This document shows, in pieces, positions 54,163 to 61,830 of a stretch of 64,000 bases of DNA; position 1 is the first letter of the stretch, and each line of letters begins with the position of its first letter. The notes under the pieces are model-generated. The model saw only the letters and a list, made by a program, of their open reading frames with translations. It was not told the origin of the DNA and did not search any database. The translations under genes and the position numbers were made by a program. The stretch is from Phycisphaerales bacterium (GTDB taxonomy: Bacteria > Planctomycetota > Phycisphaerae > Phycisphaerales > SM1A02): positions 1 through 64,000 of the forward strand of contig JABABM010000014.1 of assembly GCA_014238205.1 (NCBI GenBank), given 5' to 3'.

Positions 54163-54813
54163 ATGACAATGATGACTGACCCGAAGACCAACCCGGATAC
54201 GGACAGCGAGCCGTTGGATGAACAGGTTCTCACCGATGAGGTTGTTGAACAAGTGTCTGGAATCGACAAGACGGTTGATGCGACCGGGAACGACACTGAG
54301 GCGATGGCGCCTGCCGACATCGAGTCACACCTGGCTTCTGACGCATGTGATGAAGATTCACGTCGCTGCATTGAACAGTTGATGCAGGAAGTCATCGAGG
54401 CCAGTGAATCGAGGCAGCGTGCGCTTGCAGATTTCAAGAACTTCCAGAGGCGTTCCACCGAGCATGAACAGCGGATGACCCGAATCGCCTCTGCCGAAGC
54501 GTATCGGTCCGTTCTTCCCGTGCTCGACCAGTTGCGACTTGCACTTGACCAGGATTCGACTGGGGCCAGTGGAGAGCAGATTCTCGCGGGCGTCCGCATT
54601 GCCGGAGATGAACTAGAAAAAGTCCTCTCTGATCATGGAATCGACAGGATCGAACCTCAGTCGGGGGATGAGTTCGATCCGATCCATCATGAAGCGATGA
54701 TGAATGTCGAATCGACAGGGGTCGACTCCGGGAGGATCGTCGAAGTACTGCAGGCTGGTTTCGTGTTCGGGGAGCATGTACTTCGTCCAGCCAAGGTCAC
54801 GATAGCGACCTGA
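54163..54813 (+). CDS. grpE: Nucleotide exchange factor GrpE
   Basis: This 216-aa protein releases ADP from DnaK. It has an acidic disordered N-terminus, a coiled-coil helix (EASESRQRALADFKNFQRRS), RSVLPVLDQLRLALDQ, and the beta domain DEFDPIHHEAMMNVES with RIVEVLQAGFVFGEHVLRPAKV. The start among clustered ATGs (54163, 54169, 54172) is uncertain; AAGGA precedes them. It is 11 nt after dnaJ. Confidence 0.93.
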   Translation: MTMMTDPKTNPDTDSEPLDEQVLTDEVVEQVSGIDKTVDATGNDTEAMAPADIESHLASDACDEDSRRCIEQLMQEVIEASESRQRALADFKNFQRRSTEHEQRMTRIASAEAYRSVLPVLDQLRLALDQDSTGASGEQILAGVRIAGDELEKVLSDHGIDRIEPQSGDEFDPIHHEAMMNVESTGVDSGRIVEVLQAGFVFGEHVLRPAKVTIAT

Positions 54814-54819
54814 CCGATC

Positions 54820-55149
54820 ATGCCTACCTACGACTACGTCTGTAAATCCTGCGAGCATCGCTTCGAGCTCTTCCAGCAGATGTCTGCGCCGCATGAACGG
54901 ACATGCCCAGAATGCGGCAAGAACACATTGAAGAGACTCGTGGGCTCGGGCGCCGGGATCCTGTTCAAGGGAACGGGTTTCTACGAGACCGATTATCGAA
55001 GTGATTCCTATCGGAAAGGGGCCGAGTCGGAAAAGAAGTCGAAGGATTCGGACTCATCTTCCTCCTCTGGAACATCCGATGCACCCAAACCAGGGAAGAG
55101 TGAATCTTCCGGAAACGCCTCGTCGTCGAGCAGCGATTCTTCCGAATAG
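54820..55149 (+). CDS. FmdB-family zinc-ribbon protein
   Basis: This 109-aa protein has a classic FmdB domain: MPTYDYVCKSCEHRFELFQ, CPECGKNTLKRLVGSGAGI, with CxxC pairs for one zinc. The last ~40 residues are a Ser-rich, low-complexity charged tail (SDSSSSSGTSD, SSSSSDSSE). FmdB proteins are named as regulators, but the biochemical role is unknown. It lies 6 nt after grpE, in the chaperone cluster. Confidence 0.88.
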   Translation: MPTYDYVCKSCEHRFELFQQMSAPHERTCPECGKNTLKRLVGSGAGILFKGTGFYETDYRSDSYRKGAESEKKSKDSDSSSSSGTSDAPKPGKSESSGNASSSSSDSSE

Positions 55150-55171
55150 GAATCGCCATTGAAGGAATGGA

Positions 55172-57481
55172 ATGCCCGCAGCACTCGTTGAAAAGATAAT
55201 CAGGGAAGTTGCCTCTTCGAGTGATTCTCCGCCATCGAAGAAGGAACTTGGAAAACGCCTCAGGCTGGATCCTTCGGAGAGAGATCGGCTTGAAGTGGCG
55301 TTGGATCAACTCGTCAGTGAGTCGAGGGTGGTCATAGGCCACGATGGACGGATCAGTCTTCCTCCGATGAAAGATGAGATCGTGGGCATCTTCCGCATGA
55401 CTCGGAGGGGCTTCGGATTCGTCATTCCAGATACGCCGGCCAGGGAAGGCGATCTCTACATACCCGTGGAAAACACTGGTGGTGCGCTCGGGGGGGATCG
55501 GGTACGGGCATCCATCACGGGCCGTCGCCGCCACCGTGGTCGAAATCAACAACCCCAGGGTCGGATTGATGAGGTCACCAGGCGAGCGAATACGGTCTTT
55601 GCCGGACGCCTTGTAAAGAAGCGAGGCAACTGGATGATCGAACCCGACGGCAGAAACCTGTACGGCGATGTGCTCGTACATGATCCGCATGCACGGGGTG
55701 CGGGAGATGGTTCCAAGGTCGTCTTCGAACTTACCAGCTGGCCCGAAGGAGATTATCTGGCCGAGGCCGTCATCACGAAGGTGCTTGGCGTCGCCGGTGA
55801 GCCCGATGTCGAGACCGAGGCCGTGATTATTGCAAGCGGTTTCCAGACCGAGTTCGCCGAGGCCGCGATCGAGGAGGCCAGGACTGCAACAGCCTCCTTC
55901 AAGCCGGGTGACACATGGGATCCGGCGGACCGTGAATCCCTGCTCGACGAGTTCATCTTCACGATCGACCCGCCTGATGCAAGGGACTTCGATGATGCAA
56001 TCTCGGTGGAGTACCACGAAAAGGAAAACGAGTGGACGCTTGGAGTCCATATCGCTGACGTTGCTCGTTTCGTGCCGGGGGGAGGTCCACTTGATACGGA
56101 GGCCATCGCCCGGGGCAACAGTGTCTACCTGCCTCGCCATGTGATCCCGATGCTTCCCGAGATCCTCAGCAATGGAGTCTGTTCTCTCCAGGAGGGAGTG
56201 TCTCGTTTCACGATGTCGGCATTCATCAGGTATGACGCGAAGGGCAATGTGATCGGCCAGCGATTTGCACGAACCGTGATTCGATCAAGGAAAAGGTTGA
56301 CGTACCTCGAAGCCCAGTCCCTCATTGACGGTGAACTCGAGCAGGCTGCGTCCCATTCAAGGAGCGAGCCTGTCTACGATGATGAGCTTGTCGAGGCGCT
56401 CGGAAGAGCGGATACGCTTGCACGAATCCTTCGCAAGCGAAGGCATCGAGACGGGATGATCGTCCTTGAGCTTCCCGAATCCGAACTCGTATTCAATGAA
56501 GAAGGAGACGTGGTTGATGTCCGGCCCGAAGACGGGGCATTCACCCACACGCTCATCGAGATGTTCATGGTCGAAGCGAACGAGGCTGTTGCCAGGCTTT
56601 TCGATGACCTGAACCTCCCGATCCTTCGGCGGATTCACCCGGAGCCGAGTTTCGATGATCTTGAGGCGGTTCGTTCCATGGTCAGTGGCCAGGGAGTGAA
56701 GATTCCGGATCACCCGACCCATCGCGATCTGCAGCGGATACTTGATGCGACCCGCGACACCGATGCCGCTCGATCGGTGCACTTTGCAATCCTCCGTTCC
56801 CTGACGAAGGCGACATACAGTCCAGCTCCGGTTGGTCATTACGCGCTCGCTTCAGACCAGTACGTGCATTTCACGAGTCCGATTCGACGTTACCCGGACC
56901 TGACGGTTCACCGATCACTCGATGCGTGGCTCGATGCAACCGAAAATGGACGAACGATTGGCGGAGGAAGGAAGAGGAAGTCGCTCATCGACCATCTTTG
57001 CCATGACGAACGTGTTCTGGACGAATCGCTCCTGACGACGATCGGTGTGCAGTGCTCGATGACGGAAGAGCGGGCAACTGCCGCAGAACGGGACCTGAGG
57101 CAATACTTTGCACTCCGGTATCTCGAAGAGCATCATCTTGGTGATGAACTGCCGGGAGTCGTGACCGGATTCAACCGGAGCGGTGTCTTCATTTCCCTGG
57201 ACCGTGTCCTGGTCGAAGGCAATGTCAGGTGGGGGGACGTGGGCGGACAGTCCGATCAACGAGCGGATCGTTGGGTGGAGATCCATGGAACAGGGCGAAT
57301 CGTGGCCCAGCGGAGCGGAGCCATCCTCGCAATCGGTGATCCAGTGACAGCCCAGGTGGTGCAGGTCAATCCAGCGGCCAGGCACCTGGAACTGCGAATC
57401 ACCGGTCGACCGAAGCGTTTCGCGAAGCGTTCAGAGATGAAGCAATCGGGGCCTGGCTCTCGTCGAAAGCGACGACGCTGA
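55172..57481 (+). CDS. rnr: Ribonuclease R
   Basis: This 769-aa 3'-5' exoribonuclease degrades structured RNA. In order it has an N-terminal winged-helix region (KKELGKRLRLDPSERDRLEV), cold-shock domains (IFRMTRRGFGFVIPDTPAREG), the RNB catalytic domain with clustered Asp (DPPDARDFDDAISVEY), YHFTSPIRRYPDL-like VHFTSPIRRYPDLTVHR, an S1 domain (GVVTGFNRSGVFISLDRV) and a short basic tail (GSRRKRRR). AAGGA lies 5 nt before the ATG. Its place after chaperone genes hints at shared stress expression. Confidence 0.95.
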   Translation: MPAALVEKIIREVASSSDSPPSKKELGKRLRLDPSERDRLEVALDQLVSESRVVIGHDGRISLPPMKDEIVGIFRMTRRGFGFVIPDTPAREGDLYIPVENTGGALGGDRVRASITGRRRHRGRNQQPQGRIDEVTRRANTVFAGRLVKKRGNWMIEPDGRNLYGDVLVHDPHARGAGDGSKVVFELTSWPEGDYLAEAVITKVLGVAGEPDVETEAVIIASGFQTEFAEAAIEEARTATASFKPGDTWDPADRESLLDEFIFTIDPPDARDFDDAISVEYHEKENEWTLGVHIADVARFVPGGGPLDTEAIARGNSVYLPRHVIPMLPEILSNGVCSLQEGVSRFTMSAFIRYDAKGNVIGQRFARTVIRSRKRLTYLEAQSLIDGELEQAASHSRSEPVYDDELVEALGRADTLARILRKRRHRDGMIVLELPESELVFNEEGDVVDVRPEDGAFTHTLIEMFMVEANEAVARLFDDLNLPILRRIHPEPSFDDLEAVRSMVSGQGVKIPDHPTHRDLQRILDATRDTDAARSVHFAILRSLTKATYSPAPVGHYALASDQYVHFTSPIRRYPDLTVHRSLDAWLDATENGRTIGGGRKRKSLIDHLCHDERVLDESLLTTIGVQCSMTEERATAAERDLRQYFALRYLEEHHLGDELPGVVTGFNRSGVFISLDRVLVEGNVRWGDVGGQSDQRADRWVEIHGTGRIVAQRSGAILAIGDPVTAQVVQVNPAARHLELRITGRPKRFAKRSEMKQSGPGSRRKRRR

Positions 57482-57533
57482 GAACCTCCTTCCGATCGGC
57501 TACCCTGATGCCCTTGCAGAAGGGAGCCAGTCC

Positions 57534-59516
57534 ATGAGTGAACTCAACGACATTCAATCCGTCCTCACGGAGAATCGCATCTTCGATCCGCCCGCTGGAT
57601 TTCAGGAGAAACTGGGCGGGGCCTGGGTCGAATCCATGGAGGCCTATCGTGATCTTCATGCCAAGTCCATTGCCGACCCGGCGGGCTTCTGGGAATCAGT
57701 GGCGTCCAATCTGCAGTGGTTCAAGCCGTGGGACACGGTCCTCGAGTGGAACCTTCCAGACGCCAGGTGGTTCATCGGCGGCACCATCAACGCGTGTTAC
57801 AACTGTGTTGACCGGCATGTGGAGGACGGACACGGGGATGAAGTCGCCATCGTCTGGGAAGGCGAACCGATGGACAACGACGATCCGGATATCCGGCACC
57901 TCACCTATTCGGACATCCAGGACAAGGTGTCACGCTGTGCCAACGCGTTGAAATCACTTGGTGTCGGCAAGGGTGACGTGGTCACCATCTACATGGGCAT
58001 GGTGCCGGAACTGTCGATCGCATGCCTGGCGTGTGCTCGTATCGGAGCTCCGCACTCCGTGATCTTCGGCGGGTTTTCATCGCAGGCCATCGTCGACCGG
58101 GTCGAGGACGCCGACAGCAGGGTGGTCATCACATGTGATGGTGCCTGGCGACGTGGCTCGGTTGTTCCCCTGAAGGCGAATGTCGATGCTGCCGCGGCAA
58201 AGACGAAATGCATCGAGAAGACCATCGTCTTCAAGAGATGCGACAACGAGATCGCCTGGGATGATGCACGTGATCACTGGTGGCATGACCTGATGGAAGA
58301 GGCGGATGCGGAATGCCCATGTGAGCACATGGACAGTGAGGACATGCTCTTCCTGCTCTACACATCGGGCTCAACCGGGAAACCCAAGGGGATCATGCAT
58401 TCGACCGGCGGGTACATGGTCTACACGATGCTCACGAGCCGGTTCACCTTCAACCTGCGCCCGGACGACGGACAGGTGTTCTGGTGCACGGCTGATGTTG
58501 GCTGGATCACGGGCCACAGCTACATCATCTACGGCATCATGGCCAACCGTGTGCCGACTCTCATGTACGAGGGTGCGCCCAATCACCCCGAACCGGATCG
58601 CTTCTGGTCGATCGTGGATCGCCACAAGGTGACCCAGTTCTACACGGCGCCTACGGCCATCCGGGCCTTCATGAAATGGGGAGATGAGCATCCAGCAAAG
58701 CACGACCTCTCCTCGCTGGCGGTCCTGGGTACGGTTGGTGAACCAATCAACCCGGAAGCCTGGATGTGGTACCACCGCGTCATCGGGCAGGAGCGATGTC
58801 CCATCGTTGATACCTGGTGGCAGACCGAGACGGGTGCCATCATGATGACACCGTTGCCGGCAGCGACACCGACCGTGCCCGGGTCCTGCACGCTGCCGTT
58901 CTTCGGAATCGATGCAATCGTCTGTGACGAGCAGGGCAACGAGAAGCCACCGAATACAGGTGGCCTCCTCTCGATCCGCCAGCCCTGGCCGGCGATGCTC
59001 CGTGGCGTCCATGGAGACCGCCAGCGTTTCATCGACACGTATTTCTCGACCGTGGACGGAATGTACTTTGCCGGTGACAGCGCGCGACGTGATGAACGTG
59101 GTTACTTCTGGATCATGGGACGCGTCGATGACGTCATCAACGTCTCTGGCCACCGCCTTGGCACGATGGAGGTCGAGTCGGCCTTGGTGAGCCATGATGC
59201 AGTTGTCGAGGCAGCCGTCGTAGGAATGCCCCACGAGATCAAGGGCACCGGCATCGCCGCATTCGTCACACTCGGCGGTGGAGTCGAAGCCTGTGACGAG
59301 TTGAAAGCCAGCCTTCGTGAGCACGTTGCAGGTGAGATTGGCGCCATTGCCAAGCCGGACATGATCCGGTTCACCGATGCGCTGCCCAAGACACGCTCAG
59401 GCAAGATCATGCGGCGACTGCTTCGTGATGTGGCCTCGGGCAAGGAATCCACCGGTGACATGACGACGATCGAGGACTTCACTGTGCTTGCCAAGTTGCG
59501 TGACGACGAGGATTGA
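57534..59516 (+). CDS. acs: Acetyl-CoA synthetase
   Basis: This 660-aa AMP-forming enzyme makes acetyl-CoA from acetate, ATP and CoA. It has the N-terminal FWESVASNLQWFKPWDTVLE, the P-loop-like LYTSGSTGKPKGIMHSTGGY, WCTADVGWITGHSYIIYG, DTWWQTETGAIM, GDSARRDERGYFWIMGRVDD and the acetylatable lysine motif LPKTRSGKIMRRLLR. Length matches E. coli Acs (652 aa). GGGAG lies 7 nt before the ATG. Third positions are strongly C/G-biased, suggesting high expression. A 13-bp hairpin ends the unit. Confidence 0.96.
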   Translation: MSELNDIQSVLTENRIFDPPAGFQEKLGGAWVESMEAYRDLHAKSIADPAGFWESVASNLQWFKPWDTVLEWNLPDARWFIGGTINACYNCVDRHVEDGHGDEVAIVWEGEPMDNDDPDIRHLTYSDIQDKVSRCANALKSLGVGKGDVVTIYMGMVPELSIACLACARIGAPHSVIFGGFSSQAIVDRVEDADSRVVITCDGAWRRGSVVPLKANVDAAAAKTKCIEKTIVFKRCDNEIAWDDARDHWWHDLMEEADAECPCEHMDSEDMLFLLYTSGSTGKPKGIMHSTGGYMVYTMLTSRFTFNLRPDDGQVFWCTADVGWITGHSYIIYGIMANRVPTLMYEGAPNHPEPDRFWSIVDRHKVTQFYTAPTAIRAFMKWGDEHPAKHDLSSLAVLGTVGEPINPEAWMWYHRVIGQERCPIVDTWWQTETGAIMMTPLPAATPTVPGSCTLPFFGIDAIVCDEQGNEKPPNTGGLLSIRQPWPAMLRGVHGDRQRFIDTYFSTVDGMYFAGDSARRDERGYFWIMGRVDDVINVSGHRLGTMEVESALVSHDAVVEAAVVGMPHEIKGTGIAAFVTLGGGVEACDELKASLREHVAGEIGAIAKPDMIRFTDALPKTRSGKIMRRLLRDVASGKESTGDMTTIEDFTVLAKLRDDED

Positions 59517-59518
59517 TC

Positions 59519-59627
59519 AAAGAAAAGCGGCGAAGGCATGGGCCTTCGCCGCTTCAAGGCGAGAGTTGATCATCCTGATCGAATCAGAACTCGATGCGGA
59601 GTCCAAACTGCAGCGAGTGGTTGTAGA
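59519..59627. repeat. 109-bp near-identical 3' cassette, copy 1
   Basis: This segment (terminator hairpin plus the last ~15 codons of the first beta-barrel gene) is nearly identical to 60651-60759, offset by 1132 bp. Visible differences are the hairpin loop (ATGG against CAGA) and one base next to the stop codon region. The bodies of the two genes are far more diverged. Confidence 0.9.
59525..59554. terminator. Intrinsic terminator between acs and the first barrel gene
   Basis: AAGCGGCGAAGGC (59525-59537) pairs perfectly with GCCTTCGCCGCTT (59542-59554), 13 bp, loop ATGG. On the minus strand TTCTTTG follows the stem and continues its T-run, giving a classic terminator for the barrel gene. 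It is 9 nt from the acs stop and may serve both strands. Confidence 0.85.
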
Positions 59628-60519
59628 CAGCCTCGGTTTCAACGTCAATACGTTCAACAGCAAGGGCAGTTGCACCAGCACCAGTAAGCGGCCCAAAGTC
59701 TGCTTCTGTCAGACCAAGGAATCTATAACTGATGCTGAAGAACCAGTTATTCGTGATCTCGTATTCGATGCCAGCCATGGCCTGGTAACCAAAGACCCAG
59801 TCATTGCCACCGATGTTTAACTGGTTGGTGGCAAACAGGACTGGGAGGCCAGCGCCAGCTTCGAGTTTTGCGTCACTATCAATGTAGACAGTGCCGATGC
59901 CACCACCGATGTAGGGACTGAATCGCCATCCGGCCAGAGCACTTTTGTCAGTACGGTTGCCATCACCGAGATCAAACTCGTAGATCCCGGCAAACATGAT
60001 TGGAACCTGTGTCAGACTGCCGGTTTCAACGAGAAAAGCATCCGCAAGGTTGCCGGACGCAACCCGGGCTCCCAGTACTTCGATTGAACCATGGATTGTA
60101 TGGAACGAGTTATCCAGGATTCCGGTTTCCATTTGGATTCGGAAGTTGTCTGTGAGTTCGTACCCGATTCCGATATCCCACCGAACACCCAGATCGGTGG
60201 ACTGCTTTAGATCGGTTAATGAGATAAGATTTTGACCTCTGAAGAAGCCGACCGTCGGAACGAAATCAAGATCCTTGATCTTGATATCAGGTACCAAGTT
60301 CAAACCGACATCCGTCGTGAAGTACAGTTTGTCGGCAAATGAGGAACTGGCAGGGACGTCGGATTGAGCTGTGGCAGCAACCATCGCCGTCGTCGATGTG
60401 GATTTCGTCGCAACTGTGGATTCATAGGCGGGCCAGTTAGGTGCGACGTCACTTTGGGCAGTAACAGTCGTACAAAGCCCCGCACTTGTAACAAAACACA
60501 AAAGTACGTTCTTGTTCAT
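59584..60519 (-). CDS. Outer-membrane beta-barrel protein, first of a tandem pair
   Basis: This 311-aa exported protein has a signal peptide (LLCFVTSAGLCTTVTAQS), a Thr/Ser/Ala-rich linker with a repeated AQSDV motif, and a small beta-barrel of the OmpA/porin-like type. The barrel has FADKLYFTTDVGLNLVPD, VRWDIGIGYELTDNFRIQME, FSPYIGGGIGTVYIDSD and ends HSLQFGLRIEF with the C-terminal Phe needed for barrel assembly. It is paralogous to the gene at 60716-61633. The region is more AT-rich than most of the window. No enzymatic motif is seen; a structural or pore role is likely. Confidence 0.82.
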   Translation of the reverse strand: MNKNVLLCFVTSAGLCTTVTAQSDVAPNWPAYESTVATKSTSTTAMVAATAQSDVPASSSFADKLYFTTDVGLNLVPDIKIKDLDFVPTVGFFRGQNLISLTDLKQSTDLGVRWDIGIGYELTDNFRIQMETGILDNSFHTIHGSIEVLGARVASGNLADAFLVETGSLTQVPIMFAGIYEFDLGDGNRTDKSALAGWRFSPYIGGGIGTVYIDSDAKLEAGAGLPVLFATNQLNIGGNDWVFGYQAMAGIEYEITNNWFFSISYRFLGLTEADFGPLTGAGATALAVERIDVETEAVYNHSLQFGLRIEF

Positions 60520-60650
60520 AGTAGAAACCCTATTTGGTGAGAGGTAAGTTTGATTTTTGACCCAATATCTAGGGCAAGTCTAAATCGGCTGTGTGTAGTA
60601 GCACAAACTTTGCTTTCCAAAGTGCATTAATACTACTGACAGGTGGAGTT
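60520..60650 (-). promoter_or_regulatory. AT-rich leader region of the first barrel gene
   Basis: These ~130 bp between the second gene's terminator and the first gene's ATG are the most AT-rich stretch in the window. AGGG lies close before the ATG. Several -10-like hexamers are possible (e.g. in TTTAGACT, TAGATATT) but none has a clear -35, so the promoter cannot be fixed. Confidence 0.35.
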
Positions 60651-60759
60651 AAAGAAAAGCGGCGAAGGCCAGAGCCTTCGCCGCTTCAAGGCGAGAGTTG
60701 ATCATCCTGATCGAATCAGAAGTCGATGCGGAGTCCAAACTGCAGCGAGTGGTTGTAGA
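60651..60759. repeat. 109-bp near-identical 3' cassette, copy 2
   Basis: Second copy of the cassette at 59519-59627: the same 13-bp terminator stem, the same post-stop spacer and the same last codons (YNHSLQFGLRI). Both are followed in the same direction by diverged coding sequence. Confidence 0.9.
60657..60686 (-). terminator. Intrinsic terminator of the second barrel gene
   Basis: AAGCGGCGAAGGC (60657-60669) pairs with GCCTTCGCCGCTT (60674-60686), 13 bp, loop CAGA; TTCTTTAAC follows on the minus strand. The stem is the same as at 59525-59554, with a different loop. Confidence 0.88.
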
Positions 60760-61633
60760 TGGCTTTTGACTTGACGTTTATATTCCCTCTCAAGGCAAGA
60801 AGCTCTACACCGTTCAATTTCGGCCGACCGAAGTCAGCGGCGGTCAGGCCGAGGAATCGGTACCCGATGCTCAGGAACCAGTTGTCAGCAACCTGGTATT
60901 CAAGACCGACCATGGCCTGGTAGCCGAATACCCAGTCTCGACCACCCAGATCCAGTTCACTTCCCAGTCCGCTGACCTTCGAAGTGTTGTCGATGTACAC
61001 GGTGCCGAGACCAGCTCCGATGTACGGTCGGAAACGCCATGATGCTGAAGCACTCTTGTCCGTGTGGTCGACCTCTCCGACGTTGAAGTCGTAGATGCCT
61101 GAAAACATCAAGGGGACCTGGACCATCTTTCCGCTGTAGGTGACTCCCGGGACATCCGTAATATCACCGCTGATGGGACCAAACGGGGCAAGCCCGAATG
61201 AAGGAAGATTGGCCATCAGTGTTCCAGACCAGTTGTCGATGTTGTTGCTCAAGATGCCGGATTCGAACTGCACCCTGAAATTCTTGTTGACGTTGTACCC
61301 AATGCCGTAGTCCCATCGAATTCCCACTTCCGTCTTGTACTTCAGATCGGTAAATGTGAACGCGTTGAAGACGCCATTGATGACTGCCGAGTCACCGATG
61401 TCATCCAACTTCACGTTAGGCATCCAGTTGATGCCGAGATCTGTCGTGAAGTAGAGCTTGTCGACGAAACTTGAACTGTCGGCCTTCCAGCCAGGTCGAC
61501 CATCATTCTGGTTTGCAGCCTGTTTCGAGGGACCAGCAGGCCAGCCTGGGCGTCCCTCGTTCTGTGCATTGGCAAGTGAGCAGAATGCGAGGCCTGCAGC
61601 ACAGGCACACGTGACTACGATTGACTTCCTCAT
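60716..61633 (-). CDS. Outer-membrane beta-barrel protein, second of a tandem pair
   Basis: This 305-aa exported barrel protein has a signal peptide (SIVVTCACAAGLAFCSLANA) and a linker with two QN(E/D)GRPGW repeats. The barrel has FVDKLYFTTDLGINWMPN, IRWDYGIGYNVNKNFRVQFE, FRPYIGAGLGTVYIDN, DWVFGYQAMVGLEYQVADNW and ends HSLQFGLRIDF. It matches the neighbouring gene block for block. I chose the ATG at 61633: AAGGA lies 7 nt upstream and the signal peptide starts there; the frame further upstream is not protein-like. Confidence 0.84.
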   Translation of the reverse strand: MRKSIVVTCACAAGLAFCSLANAQNEGRPGWPAGPSKQAANQNDGRPGWKADSSSFVDKLYFTTDLGINWMPNVKLDDIGDSAVINGVFNAFTFTDLKYKTEVGIRWDYGIGYNVNKNFRVQFESGILSNNIDNWSGTLMANLPSFGLAPFGPISGDITDVPGVTYSGKMVQVPLMFSGIYDFNVGEVDHTDKSASASWRFRPYIGAGLGTVYIDNTSKVSGLGSELDLGGRDWVFGYQAMVGLEYQVADNWFLSIGYRFLGLTAADFGRPKLNGVELLALRGNINVKSKAIYNHSLQFGLRIDF

Positions 61634-61830
61634 CGTGCGTCCTTTCTCTCTGGTCCCATGGGGAGCTCCTGTTCCGACAGGTCTACCCGGCAACTCGTGA
61701 GGGTACAACAGCAACGTGCCGGTGGCCAATTGGTGTCTTGTCGCCTGCTTGCGTCAGGTTCAGGGTGGGCCTACAGTGCCATGTTCCGACTGTTCAAACG
61801 GCGAATTACCAACTCCAGGGGAGGAAATCC

